Shown: positions 1 to 9,098 of the stretch, one piece after another
How positions within the stretch are numbered: position 1 is the stretch's first letter
How the letters are laid out: each line of letters starts with the position of its first letter
DNA from: Dolichospermum sp. LEGE 00240
Lineage (GTDB): Bacteria; Cyanobacteriota; Cyanobacteriia; Cyanobacteriales; Nostocaceae
Direction of reading: 5' to 3'
DNA length: 46,321 nucleotides
Assembly (NCBI RefSeq): GCF_015207875.1
Contig: NZ_JADEVZ010000037.1
Span: 1 to 46,321 of the forward strand
Made by a program: the position numbers and the translations under genes
Notes under the pieces: generated by a model
What the model was told of the DNA's origin: nothing
Databases searched by the model: none
What the model saw: only the letters and a program-made list of their open reading frames with translations

Positions 1-25
1 CTTCCCCCACTTCCCCTGCCCCCTC

Positions 26-55
26 TGTCACCTGTCACCTGTCATCTGTCACCTA
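26..55. repeat. short CTGTCAC heptamer repeat
   Basis: About four imperfect head-to-tail copies of CTGTCAC lie just beyond the 3' end of rpaB. The same heptamer forms the large array at 30606-30733. It is one of the short tandem repeats that sit between genes throughout this window. Confidence 0.8.
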
Positions 56-60
56 ACTTC

Positions 61-789
61 CTACTCTTCCCCCGGTTCTAATATACGTTGGAAAAGATAA
101 CCAGTACCTCTAGCGGTGAGAATTAGTTCAGGGTTGCTAGGATCATCTTCTAATTTTGCCCGTAATCGGGAAATATGTACATCCACAACGCGAGTATCTA
201 CATGGCGTTCAGGAGTATATCCCCACACTTCTTGCAGAATTTCTGAACGGGAAAAAGCTTCACCAGAACGACTGACTAACAATTCTAATAAGCTAAATTC
301 CATCCCGGTTAAGCGAATCCGCTCATCACCTTTATAAACCTGGCGCTTATTTGTATCAATTTTGATGGTGCTGACATGAATTACCCCGGAACTAGGAATA
401 CCATTTGCACCAGTTTTGTCCACCCGTCGCAATACTGAACGAATCCGCGCTTCTAGTTCTTTGGGGGAGAATGGTTTAACGACATAATCATCAGCACCTA
501 ATTCTAACCCGGTGATGCGATCGGCCACATCTCCCAAGGCGGTGAGCATAATAATGGGAACATCCGATTCTTTGCGTAATTCCTGACAAACACCATAACC
601 ATCGAGTTTTGGCATCATGACATCTAAAACTACCAGGTCTGGTTCAGCTTTGCGAAATATCTCTAAAGCTTCCTCTCCGTCTCCTGCTGTCACCACATCG
701 TAGCCAATCATGGAAAGGCGTGTTTCCAAAATCCGACGAATGCTGGCTTCGTCGTCTACTACTAGGATTTTTTCTTTATGACTTTCCAA
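61..789 (-). CDS. rpaB: RpaB-type OmpR-family response regulator
   Basis: This 242-residue two-component regulator has an N-terminal receiver domain (about 6-118) and a C-terminal winged-helix DNA-binding domain (about 137-235). The acidic pocket D12/D13, the phospho-acceptor D56 in VVLDVMMP and K105 in DYVVKPF are all present. The C-terminal part carries the OmpR signatures TGMEFSLLELL, VDVHISRLRAKLEDD and RGTGYLF. Length and sequence fit cyanobacterial RpaB (Ycf27), an essential regulator of high-light and photosystem genes paired with the kinase Hik33/NblS; that role is family knowledge. The ATG start precedes a canonical receiver N-terminus. It is divergent from radA with 172 bp between them. 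Intact. RpaA is the closest alternative and is judged less likely. Confidence 0.88.
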   Translation of the reverse strand: MESHKEKILVVDDEASIRRILETRLSMIGYDVVTAGDGEEALEIFRKAEPDLVVLDVMMPKLDGYGVCQELRKESDVPIIMLTALGDVADRITGLELGADDYVVKPFSPKELEARIRSVLRRVDKTGANGIPSSGVIHVSTIKIDTNKRQVYKGDERIRLTGMEFSLLELLVSRSGEAFSRSEILQEVWGYTPERHVDTRVVDVHISRLRAKLEDDPSNPELILTARGTGYLFQRILEPGEE

Positions 790-961
790 GTTTTGTCATG
801 CTCCTTAACTAAAATTTTTCATGATTAATTTTTAATATCATAATATTAGGATATCATTGCTCTCAATTGATTTGGAAAGAGCTTCTAACTATTACTATTA
901 GTAAATTTCCGTTTTTTCCAAGAATTAATGAAAAATTAAGATTATTAAATAAAATTTCAGT

Positions 962-2500
962 ATGGCAAAGCCAAAAACCATTTATATCTGTAGTAATTGT
1001 GCGGCGGAATTCTCCCAGTGGTTCGGAAAATGTTCAAATTGTGACACTTACGACTCTTTAGTTGAGCAGAATATTAGCTCTTTTCTGGGGGATATACCTA
1101 GCCGGGGTGGGGTGGGAAATTGGCAAGCTGGAGGTCATAGTAAATCTCATGGTAAACCAGCTAAAGCTAGATCATCTCTGACTTTTGACCAAATTAGCGA
1201 TCGCCAAATTGCTCGTTGGGAGTCCGGTTATGGCGAATTAGATCGAGTTTTAGGCGGGGGGGTTGTTCCCGGTTCAATGGTATTAATTGGTGGTGATCCT
1301 GGTATCGGTAAATCTACTTTACTGCTACAAGTATCTAACCAATTAGCACAAAAATATCGGATTCTCTATATTACTGGAGAAGAGTCTGGACAACAAGTAA
1401 AATTGCGGGCTTCTCGCTTGGGAATGTCCAAATCTCCTCTTGTCGTCACAGAAGATCATCAAAACAAAGATCCGGAAGCACCAGTGACAAATCCTGAACA
1501 ACCCATAGATCCTGACAGTATAGGCGCGGATTTATATGTGTTGCCAGAAACGGATTTAGAAGAAATTTTGCGAGAAATAGATTCTTTAAAGCCCAATGTG
1601 GCAGTAATAGATAGTATTCAAACAGTATTTTTACCAGCTTTGACATCAGCGCCGGGTTCAGTGGCACAAGTCAGGGAATGTACCGCAGCCTTGATGAAGG
1701 TGGCAAAACATGAAGATATTACGATGTTAATTGTTGGTCATGTTACCAAAGAAGGCACGATTGCCGGACCGCGAGTATTAGAACACTTAGTTGATACTGT
1801 ATTGTATTTTGAAGGCGATCGCTTTGCCTCCCACAGATTATTAAGAACTGTAAAAAACCGTTTCGGAGCAACACACGAAATTGGTATATTTGAAATGGTA
1901 TCGCAAGGATTAAGGGAAGTTGATAATCCTTCCGAATTATTTTTAGGCAATCGTGATGATCCGGCTCCCGGTACAGCCATTGTAGTAGCTTGTGAAGGAA
2001 CAAGACCCATAGTAGTGGAATTACAAGCTTTAGTTAGCCCTACCAGTTATCCCTCTCCTCGCCGAGCAGGTACAGGTATAGATTATAATCGCTTAGTGCA
2101 AATTCTCGCCGTATTAGAAAAGCGTGTAGGTGTCCCCATGTCCAAATTAGATTCCTATGTTGCTTCTGCGGGGGGATTAAATGTAGAAGAACCAGCAGTA
2201 GATTTAGGAATTGCCGTTGCCATAGTTGCCAGTTTCCGCGATCGCATCGTTGATCCTGGTACAGTCTTAATTGGAGAAGTAGGATTAGGGGGACAGGTGC
2301 GATCGGTTTCCCAAATGGAACTACGATTAAAGGAAGCAGCAAAACTGGGATTTAAAAGAGCGATCGTTCCTAAAGGCACAAAATTTCCTGAAATTGGCAT
2401 AGAGATATTACCAGTAGGTAAAGTCATAGATGCAATTATTGCGGCTGTACCTCATCAAGAATTGACAGAAGAGGATTTAGAACCTGATGAGGATGAATAG
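962..2500 (+). CDS. radA: DNA repair protein RadA
   Basis: The 512-residue protein is a RecA-like branch-migration ATPase of recombinational repair. It has an N-terminal zinc ribbon (C10-x2-C13 and C24-x2-C27), a Walker A motif GGDPGIGKST at 110-119, the RadA-specific KNRFG motif at 298-302 and a Lon-protease-like C-terminal domain (about 360-500). Residues about 160-190 form a hydrophilic, Pro/Asp-rich insertion between the Walker A region and the following strand, probably a lineage-specific linker. The acidic tail (EEDLEPDEDE) is also notable. The gene stands alone on the + strand, and a MITE begins 16 bp after the stop codon. Confidence 0.95.
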   Translation: MAKPKTIYICSNCAAEFSQWFGKCSNCDTYDSLVEQNISSFLGDIPSRGGVGNWQAGGHSKSHGKPAKARSSLTFDQISDRQIARWESGYGELDRVLGGGVVPGSMVLIGGDPGIGKSTLLLQVSNQLAQKYRILYITGEESGQQVKLRASRLGMSKSPLVVTEDHQNKDPEAPVTNPEQPIDPDSIGADLYVLPETDLEEILREIDSLKPNVAVIDSIQTVFLPALTSAPGSVAQVRECTAALMKVAKHEDITMLIVGHVTKEGTIAGPRVLEHLVDTVLYFEGDRFASHRLLRTVKNRFGATHEIGIFEMVSQGLREVDNPSELFLGNRDDPAPGTAIVVACEGTRPIVVELQALVSPTSYPSPRRAGTGIDYNRLVQILAVLEKRVGVPMSKLDSYVASAGGLNVEEPAVDLGIAVAIVASFRDRIVDPGTVLIGEVGLGGQVRSVSQMELRLKEAAKLGFKRAIVPKGTKFPEIGIEILPVGKVIDAIIAAVPHQELTEEDLEPDEDE

Positions 2501-2515
2501 TCTAATTTATTTCTT

Positions 2516-2714
2516 AGAGGGTGTTTGAAAAGTCTAATTTATTACTTGCAAGGGCGACTAGAAGTCGCAGCTACACAGACGAAACCCACCTATTCCTTCG
2601 GTCCCGTAAGGGATACGTGGGTTCAAAAGCCTTGATTTTTCGTTAGTCCACGCAGGTGGACTTTGTTTGTGTAGTAGCGATTTCTAATCGCCGGAAACTT
2701 TTCAAACATCCTCT
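2516..2714. mobile_element. 199-bp MITE related to the IS at the right window edge
   Basis: The element is bounded by 18-bp inverted repeats: AGAGGGTGTTTGAAAAGT at 2516-2533 and ACTTTTCAAACATCCTCT at 2697-2714, with one mismatch. It has no coding capacity and an internal palindromic section. The right repeat is identical to the terminus of the IS5-type element at 46197, so this is probably a non-autonomous derivative mobilised by that transposase. Both flanks contain a TA next to the repeat, which may be a 2-bp target duplication, but this is not certain. The rest of the gap to 2892 holds a HIP1 site and a weak hairpin near 2855-2885. Confidence 0.85.
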
Positions 2715-2892
2715 AAAGTAAAAATACTAAAACTTTTTGAGATTGGAGGCAATATTTGCTAAATACTCAATTAGTTGAGGCGATCGCTTGGGTGCAGTTA
2801 ATCAAGTTCGGAAACAAGGTACAAAATTCCACCCCATCTCAATTCCAATGCCTTTCCACAGGGACAGACAAGATGCCTATCCCACAAATTAA

Positions 2893-4284
2893 CTAACTTT
2901 GAGCAATACCTTCTTCCCGTGCGGCTTGTTGAACAGCAGCAGCCACAGCAGTAGCAACACGCCGATCAAAGACAGAAGGAATAATATGTTCCCGATTCAA
3001 ATCCGAGGGTTTAACTAAAGATGCGATCGCACTGGCAGCTTGCAAACACATATTAGTAGTAATCGTCCTAGCCCGACAATCTAAAGCCCCACGAAACACC
3101 CCAGGAAACGCCAGGACGTTATTGATTTGGTTGGGGTAGTCACTGCGACCCGTAGCCATCACAGCAACGTTTTTAGGGGCTAATTCGGGTTGAATTTCGG
3201 GAATAGGATTAGCCATTGCAAACACAATTGCATCCTTTGTCATTCCCTGTACCATTTCTGGAGTCAAAACTCCTGGTGCGCTGACACCAATGAAGACATC
3301 TGCACCTTGAACAGCACCCGCTAAAGTTCCTTGGGCTTTAACCGCAAATTCCAGTTTTTCAGCCGTTAAATCGGTGCGATTAGTGGAAATAATCCCCTTA
3401 GAATCACACATCAAAATAGTTTCTGCACCAGCTTTGCGGAGTAACCGAGCGATCGCTACCCCAGCCGCACCCGCACCATTAATCACAATGCGGATGTCTG
3501 CAAGGGATTTTTGCACAAGTTTCAGAGCATTAAACAAAGCCGCTAAGGTGACAATCGCTGTACCATGTTGGTCATCATGGAAAATCGGGATATTTAATTC
3601 CGCCCGTAGTCTTTTTTCAATTTCAAAACAGCGGGGTGCAGCGATATCTTCCAAATTCACACCACCAAAAACCGGGGCGATATTTTTCACAGCTTTGACA
3701 ATCTCATCTGTATCTTGAGTATCTAAACAGATGGGAAAAGCATCCAGTCTCGCAAATTCCTTAAACAGCATCGCTTTCCCTTCCATCACGGGTAAAGCTG
3801 CCGCTGGTCCCAAATTGCCCAAACCAAGGACAGCACTACCATCAGTGACAATGGCCACCGTGTTCTGTTTGATAGTCAGATTATACACTTCCTCTGGATT
3901 TTGGGCGATCGCCTTACAAATGCGACCAACTCCAGGAGTATAAGCCATAGCTAAATCGGAAACACTTTTGAGCGGAATCCGACTCACAATACTGATTTTG
4001 CCACCGCGATGCAAATTAAAGGTGCGGTCATAAACATCAATTACCTGAATATCTGTTAATCCCTTCACCGCTTGGACAATAGTTTCCGCGTGTTCCGTAC
4101 TCGCCGCATCAACAGTCAGATCACGGATAGATTCTTGACGGCTTTGTTCAATTAAATCAATTTGTCCGAGATTACCACCAGTGGCAGCGATCGCTTGAGT
4201 AACAGAAGCTAACATCCCCACCCGATTGGGAATTTGTAAGCGCAATGTTACACTAAAACTAGAATTAGGAGTAAGATTTTCCAT
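2893..4284 (-). CDS. NAD(P)-dependent malic enzyme with N-terminal ACT domain
   Basis: The 463-residue protein oxidatively decarboxylates malate to pyruvate. Residues about 10-85 form an ACT domain (IPNRVGMLASVTQAIAATGG), normally a small-ligand regulatory module. The malic enzyme core follows, with the N-terminal catalytic region (AYTPGVGRICKAI, VTDGSAVLGLGNLGP, FHDDQHGTAIV) and a Rossmann NAD-binding region with INGAGAAGVAIARLL. Length fits the bacterial malic enzyme family with the phosphotransacetylase domain absent. The ATG start lies just before the ACT domain. It is separated by 181 bp from spsA upstream and may be monocistronic. Cofactor preference (NAD or NADP) cannot be fixed from the sequence. 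Confidence 0.92.
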   Translation of the reverse strand: MENLTPNSSFSVTLRLQIPNRVGMLASVTQAIAATGGNLGQIDLIEQSRQESIRDLTVDAASTEHAETIVQAVKGLTDIQVIDVYDRTFNLHRGGKISIVSRIPLKSVSDLAMAYTPGVGRICKAIAQNPEEVYNLTIKQNTVAIVTDGSAVLGLGNLGPAAALPVMEGKAMLFKEFARLDAFPICLDTQDTDEIVKAVKNIAPVFGGVNLEDIAAPRCFEIEKRLRAELNIPIFHDDQHGTAIVTLAALFNALKLVQKSLADIRIVINGAGAAGVAIARLLRKAGAETILMCDSKGIISTNRTDLTAEKLEFAVKAQGTLAGAVQGADVFIGVSAPGVLTPEMVQGMTKDAIVFAMANPIPEIQPELAPKNVAVMATGRSDYPNQINNVLAFPGVFRGALDCRARTITTNMCLQAASAIASLVKPSDLNREHIIPSVFDRRVATAVAAAVQQAAREEGIAQS

Positions 4285-4377
4285 GGGAGCTAATCTCTGT
4301 TTTAAATTTTAGATTTTATAGTGAATTGCTACGGGAAATTTTATTTTCCCAAAAAAACAGATTTTCAGGATTTCCGA

Positions 4378-4410
4378 ACACAGATAAACGCGGATAAACG
4401 CGGATGAATT
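4378..4410. repeat. CGGATAAACG-type short dispersed repeat
   Basis: Tandem variants of ACAGATAAACGCGGATAAA lie between spsA and the malic enzyme gene. A close relative with CGCAGATGAACACAGATGAA occurs at 26880-26910. It is non-coding and of unknown role. Confidence 0.6.
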
Positions 4411-4465
4411 TTGGATAATTAGGGCTATTCTTATCTCCTTCTAATTCTTCCTCCTGACTCCTAAG

Positions 4466-6679
4466 TTATGGTGTTGGAGATAAGTTTCCAAAAAAGTCAT
4501 AATGATCTAAGGCCTCCAAAATTCCCCAAGCGTAATTTCCCTCAGCAAAGTAAATCTGCGGTAAACCGCGCAGCTTTTCCAATTCCTGACTGTGATTTCC
4601 CACCACCGCCGCCAAAGTATTACCAGCTAACATAGACTCATCATTACCCGAAGCCCCAGCCACCAAAAAGCGTTGCACAGGCAACCCCCATTTTATAGCC
4701 ACATAACGAATAGCATCCCCCTTAGAGGCTCGGATAGGCAATAAATCAAGGTACATATTATGGCTATAAAATCCCTTCACATGAAGACGATTTTGACGCA
4801 GACGACGGATAATTTCGCGGACATTTGGTGATTTCGTCTCATCCACAAAATAGCTCACCTTAAACTTGCCTTGAGCATCGGCAGATTGCAATTCTACCCC
4901 AGGAATATCCTGCATGACTTTGCGAATTTCTGACCGTTGCCAATGGTAACAAATATGTCTTTTCCAACTTGTATCTGTGACTATCTGCGGACCGTAGTAA
5001 ATTTCACTTCCTGCCGATGTAATCAGCAAATCTGGCATGGGAAAACGCCATTCCTCCAACATACTTAAGGTACTTTTCAGACTGCGACCTGTAGCAATAC
5101 CGACTCCAGTTGTATTCCCCTGATCACGAATCCTCTCAATTAACTTTGCTAAAGCTTCCCCATCACCTAATAGAGTATTATCAATTTCACAGACTAAAAA
5201 CCGATCAGCCGTTGGTAAGTGATTAGTCTCTGATATATTCCAATCGGGATGTTCATCTGCGGGGGATTTAACCAGGGGACTTAACAGAGATTGAATGCGT
5301 TTTTGGGGCAATAATTGGTGAACTTGTTCCAGATAATGCTCTACGTGACTATCCCAAGAAAAATGTTGACCAACATTCATCATGCCATTTTTTGACCATT
5401 GTTGCCATTGTTCTGGATTGGTGAGCGATGTTCGCAAAGCAGTTTGGATATCTTGAATATTCAAAGGATCAATTAATAATCCATTTTCACAAGCAGCCAG
5501 AATATCCCTTGGACCACCATCAGCAGTAGCAATGATCGGTACACCACAGGCGCTCGCTTCAATTAATGTCAGTCCAAATGGCTCTGTTAAAGCTGGGTTG
5601 ATAAATACTCCTTGGGTTTTCGCCGTTAACCGATATAAATCTGGTACATCATCTGCATGATGATGTTTAGGATAAGCAACATGACCATAAAGATCATAGC
5701 GGTCTATTAATTGCAATATCTCTAAAAATACTTGACGCGGACCCGATTCCATCGCCAAAATATCGTCTCTTTTGCCTAAAATTAGTACCAGGTTAGCTAA
5801 TTGGCGCAGTTCAGGATCTTCCCCATAAGCTTTAATTAAACTACTAACATTTTTACGGATAGCTGGGCGAGAAATCGCCATAATCATAGGCTTTTGTATG
5901 TCTTTGAGAAATTTCTCTAATTCCTGTTGAATAGGTGGATTTTGCCAATTATCTGCGGCTGGATAAAAACGCTCTAAGGTGACACCTGGAGGGATGACTA
6001 CCATACGTTCGGGTTGATAGTGATCGTAAACGCTATACTGCTCTTCAACTTCTTGATGTGTGCTGGCTATAACTAAAGCTGCACTTCCCAGAGTGATTTC
6101 TTCCGCTTCTATTCTTGTACTAATATGAAAGTTTTCTTCAATAGTTTTCTGTTTAGTTCCATGCTCTAATAATCTTTGTTGTTTGATGCGTCCCAGAGAG
6201 TGACCTGTATGAACCAGAGGTACACCTAACCAACCCGCAACCCTAGAACCTACATATCCAGCATCAGCATAATGTGTATGAATAACGTGAGGAATTTTGC
6301 CGATTTTGCGAATGTGCTTGAGTAATTCATCTGCAAATGTATCTAAATGTGGCCAAAGAACTTCTTTACGGAGGTAGCGTTTGGGACCACAGGCGATGCG
6401 AATAATTTGGGCTTTATCTGCGAGAATTTCCACTGGTTGAGCATAATCAGGGCTAACTTTAGGATCATTTACCAACCGGGTTACTAAATCAACTCTTGCA
6501 ACTTGGGGATTTTTAGCTAATGTGCAAGCCAGTTCTACCGCGTATTTGGTTTGTCCACCAGTGTCAGCATCTTTCCCTAACTCTAGATTGTTACCACGAA
6601 TTAAACCATGAACGCTGACGAGCAAAATATACAACCCTGGGTCATTTGTCACAGTGTTGATTCCTCCATAATTAGCCAT
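4466..6679 (-). CDS. spsA: sucrose-phosphate synthase (bidomain)
   Basis: The 737-residue enzyme joins a GT4 glucosyltransferase domain (about 14-460) to a HAD phosphatase-like domain (about 490-735). The GT part shows LLVSVHGLIRG, the donor-site region GGQTKYAVELA, HTHYADAGYVG and the EPFGLTLIEASACG motif at about 366-379. It makes sucrose-6-phosphate from UDP/ADP-glucose and fructose-6-phosphate. In the phosphatase-like domain the DxDxT nucleophile motif reads CEIDNT (497-502), so the first Asp is Glu. That substitution predicts a catalytically dead, perhaps regulatory, domain, as known for some cyanobacterial SPS. The MANYGG start is the first ATG of the frame. A separate SPP would be needed for sucrose release and is not in the window. 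Confidence 0.92.
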   Translation of the reverse strand: MANYGGINTVTNDPGLYILLVSVHGLIRGNNLELGKDADTGGQTKYAVELACTLAKNPQVARVDLVTRLVNDPKVSPDYAQPVEILADKAQIIRIACGPKRYLRKEVLWPHLDTFADELLKHIRKIGKIPHVIHTHYADAGYVGSRVAGWLGVPLVHTGHSLGRIKQQRLLEHGTKQKTIEENFHISTRIEAEEITLGSAALVIASTHQEVEEQYSVYDHYQPERMVVIPPGVTLERFYPAADNWQNPPIQQELEKFLKDIQKPMIMAISRPAIRKNVSSLIKAYGEDPELRQLANLVLILGKRDDILAMESGPRQVFLEILQLIDRYDLYGHVAYPKHHHADDVPDLYRLTAKTQGVFINPALTEPFGLTLIEASACGVPIIATADGGPRDILAACENGLLIDPLNIQDIQTALRTSLTNPEQWQQWSKNGMMNVGQHFSWDSHVEHYLEQVHQLLPQKRIQSLLSPLVKSPADEHPDWNISETNHLPTADRFLVCEIDNTLLGDGEALAKLIERIRDQGNTTGVGIATGRSLKSTLSMLEEWRFPMPDLLITSAGSEIYYGPQIVTDTSWKRHICYHWQRSEIRKVMQDIPGVELQSADAQGKFKVSYFVDETKSPNVREIIRRLRQNRLHVKGFYSHNMYLDLLPIRASKGDAIRYVAIKWGLPVQRFLVAGASGNDESMLAGNTLAAVVGNHSQELEKLRGLPQIYFAEGNYAWGILEALDHYDFFGNLSPTP

Positions 6680-6715
6680 AAATCAGACGTTTTTGCGTGA
6701 TTTTTTATAGTTATA

Positions 6716-6763
6716 GCAGGGAACAGGGAACAGGGGGGAGTTGGGGGAGTTGGGGAGAAAGAA
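6716..6763. repeat. GGGAACA/GGGGGAGTT heptamer-type repeat
   Basis: Short direct repeats (GGGAACA units, then GGGGGAGTT units) lie between spsA and the RsbW-like gene. They belong to the same class of short tandem repeats as those at 14580, 30431 and 32950. Confidence 0.65.
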
Positions 6764-6800
6764 TTTTCCCAATGACAACGGACAACTGACAACTGACAAC

Positions 6801-7226
6801 TTACAGAAATAGTTCGGGGAGAGTAGTTTCTAGTTTCAGACAATTAGCACCATTCACCTGTAATTGATACTCTACCTTATCCATTAACCGATTCATAATT
6901 AACCAACCATAACCACCTTCTTGCTTTTCTGTGGGGTTGGGAGAAAAGTAAGTAGATAAATCAAAACCTTCACCATAATCCCAAATCTCTATAGATAAAT
7001 CTCGGTCTTTCAGTTCTAACCGCAGTAAAATTGTCAAGCCAGGTTTGTTTTTATGGGCATGACGCACAGCATTAGAATATGCTTCTACTAAAACCAAGCG
7101 TAAGCGACTTGATTGTTTTATCCAATCAACAGACTCCCCTAATTGCAATTGTAAGCATCCGCATAACCATTGTTCTACAATATTAATAAAACTTAGGTCA
7201 CTGGGAACATGAAGTTCACTTTTCAT
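6801..7226 (-). CDS. RsbW-like anti-sigma regulatory factor (serine kinase)
   Basis: This 141-residue protein is a GHKL/HATPase_c_2 domain of the RsbW/SpoIIAB type. It has an N-box VEAYSNAVRHAHKN, a G1-like box IWDYGEGFDLS and a G2-like GGYGWLIMNRLMD. Such kinases phosphorylate STAS-domain anti-anti-sigma proteins, and some bind other partners. It lies 3 bp downstream of the receiver-GAF-PP2C gene on the same strand. The pair therefore looks like one partner-switch output module, with the phosphatase opposing this kinase. No STAS antagonist is encoded in the window. Complete, ATG start. Confidence 0.85.
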   Translation of the reverse strand: MKSELHVPSDLSFINIVEQWLCGCLQLQLGESVDWIKQSSRLRLVLVEAYSNAVRHAHKNKPGLTILLRLELKDRDLSIEIWDYGEGFDLSTYFSPNPTEKQEGGYGWLIMNRLMDKVEYQLQVNGANCLKLETTLPELFL

Positions 7227-7229
7227 AAC

Positions 7230-8882
7230 CTATAAAATCTCCAAAGACAGTATAGTTTGATCATCCTCTTGAACATCGTTATTGGTTGGAATAAAGGCTA
7301 ATAGATTATCAAGATTAAGGGGTTGAGACTGTTTTTTTATAAGTTGCCATAGACCTTCTTGGTTAAGCATAGAACGATGAGTTGTTGTTGAACTATCTAA
7401 GGTTTCCCAGACAGTTGCTTCTGTGATACCATCACTAGCCAGGAGTAATGTGTCTCCAGAAGAAAGCATCAAACGGCCGGATTCAGCCTGCCATTTAGGT
7501 AGTATTCCCAAAGGAATACTGCGAACTTTCAGATAATGAGGAGAATCATTCAAAGTTGCTGGCTTTGACCAGACAAAAGGATAAATATGCCCAGAATTAG
7601 CATAGACTAGTTCTTTTGTAGTTGGGTGATAACGAGCTAAAACCATTGTGATAAAATAATTGCTACTCATTAATTCGTCTCTCAAGGCAGAATTTAGATT
7701 CTGCATGATGACATTTGGCTCTACTGGAACTTCTTGACAGAGTTCCCGCCGCAGCAGCGAAATCGTACTAGCCATAAATAAAGCTGCTGGCACACCTTTA
7801 CCAGAAACATCACCAACGGCTAACCACAAATCACCATTAGGATGAACAAACACTTCAAAAAAATCACCTCCTACCTCTCGTGCTGGATAGCAACAAGCTT
7901 GGACTTTTACGCCGGCCATTTCTGGTAAAGTTTGCCGCAACAGGTTATTTTGAATTTGGCGGGCTACTTCCAACTCTAAGTTAATTTGTCGTTGTTTTTC
8001 TTGCAAACTCTGATAGAGTTTTGCTTGGGAAATGGCTAAGGATGATTGTTCTGCTACACCTGTAATCAGTTGAATATCTTCTTGATGCCAAATGTGATCA
8101 CTTCCCAATTTACAAATAGCAATAATAGCTAGTAAATGTTGTTTATAAATAAGGGGAACAACTAGATTTTGACAAGGGATATTTTTATAGATATCGTCTT
8201 TTATTTGATAATGATGACTTTGAAAAACTTCGCTGATTAAATCACTAAGGTCTGGAAGTAAATCACAGATTCCAGATTGAGAACTTTGATAGGAAAATTG
8301 CTTTTTGGTTAGTAAATCATCTTCGATAGGTTTGAGTAAACAATAATGAGCTGCAAATGTTTCTCCAATCGTGACAACAATTTTTCGCAGCATATTATCA
8401 TAGTCTAAAGATTCTCTAATTGCTGTTGTCACAGCATTAAATAAAGATTCCCTTCGCAAAGCACGGGATAATTCTGCTACTCGTCTTTTAACTAAGCGAT
8501 AGGTATCACTAGCTTGATTGACTAATGTTTGGAGTTGGCTGGGATTCCAAGGTTTTGTGATGTATTTAAATACTCGACCTGAGTTAATTGCATCTACTAA
8601 ATCTTCTACATCTGTAAAACCTGTGAGCAAAATCCGAATTGTATCAGGAAACCGCTCTACTGTCAGACTTAATAGTTCGCTACCGTTCATTTCAGACATT
8701 CTTTGGTCGGAGATAATTACAGCCATTTCACCTTCTTTTTCTAAGATAGCTAAGGCTTCAGTGGCACTATTAGCTTTATAAACTTTAAAATCTTTCCAAA
8801 ATGTGCGATAGAGTAAATCTAAGTTATCTACCTCGTCATCTACTACCATGAGCTTGAGCTTGTTTAACTTTTTTTCAGTCAT
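7230..8882 (-). CDS. receiver-GAF-PP2C (RsbU/SpoIIE-type) phosphatase
   Basis: The protein of about 550 residues has a receiver domain (about 8-125; phospho-acceptor D59 in VIISDQRMSEMNG, YITKPWNP further on), a GAF domain (about 180-310), a coiled-coil linker and a PP2C SpoIIE domain (about 340-545). The PP2C domain shows REVGGDFFEVF, GDVSGKGVPAALFM and LLASDGITEA. It should dephosphorylate an anti-sigma antagonist in response to phosphorylation. The frame stays open to 8975, but those 31 extra codons read into an inverted-repeat element, so I place the start at the ATG at 8882 (MTEKKLNK). The RsbW-like kinase gene follows 3 bp downstream. Confidence 0.88.
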   Translation of the reverse strand: MTEKKLNKLKLMVVDDEVDNLDLLYRTFWKDFKVYKANSATEALAILEKEGEMAVIISDQRMSEMNGSELLSLTVERFPDTIRILLTGFTDVEDLVDAINSGRVFKYITKPWNPSQLQTLVNQASDTYRLVKRRVAELSRALRRESLFNAVTTAIRESLDYDNMLRKIVVTIGETFAAHYCLLKPIEDDLLTKKQFSYQSSQSGICDLLPDLSDLISEVFQSHHYQIKDDIYKNIPCQNLVVPLIYKQHLLAIIAICKLGSDHIWHQEDIQLITGVAEQSSLAISQAKLYQSLQEKQRQINLELEVARQIQNNLLRQTLPEMAGVKVQACCYPAREVGGDFFEVFVHPNGDLWLAVGDVSGKGVPAALFMASTISLLRRELCQEVPVEPNVIMQNLNSALRDELMSSNYFITMVLARYHPTTKELVYANSGHIYPFVWSKPATLNDSPHYLKVRSIPLGILPKWQAESGRLMLSSGDTLLLASDGITEATVWETLDSSTTTHRSMLNQEGLWQLIKKQSQPLNLDNLLAFIPTNNDVQEDDQTILSLEIL

Positions 8883-8915
8883 AATCCGACCCAAATTTTC
8901 ACATACTTGAATCCT

Positions 8916-9069
8916 ATATAGGACTCCGATTTGATTCTGTGAATTTTCCTGCGTAGGAAGGTAAGAGGCAATCATACAAGAGGCAAGAGGATTTGAGAAT
9001 ATGAAGGTGTACCGAGTTTTGTATGGCTACGCCACGCAAGCTATCAAAAATCAAATAGGAGTCCGATAT
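8916..9069. mobile_element. 154-bp inverted-repeat element (MITE-like)
   Basis: The ends are 21-bp inverted repeats with two mismatches: 8916-8936 (core ATAGGACTCCGATTTGATT) and 9049-9069 (core AATCAAATAGGAGTCCGAT). No ORF of note lies inside. It sits between the LuxR-type regulator and the receiver-PP2C gene, and its left end abuts the 5' region of the latter. A clear target duplication was not found. Confidence 0.75.
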
Positions 9070-9098
9070 TTCCTCCTGACTCGGTGACTAAACCCAAT

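Noticed and set aside
1738-2427. minus-strand ORFs opposite radA
   Set aside because: They are antisense shadows of the RadA ATPase and Lon-like domains.
3374-3943. plus-strand ORFs opposite the malic enzyme gene
   Set aside because: They are antisense to strongly conserved coding sequence and have no family resemblance or start signal.
8883-8975. 31-residue extension of the receiver-PP2C protein
   Set aside because: It is read from the end of an inverted-repeat element and precedes the normal receiver start.
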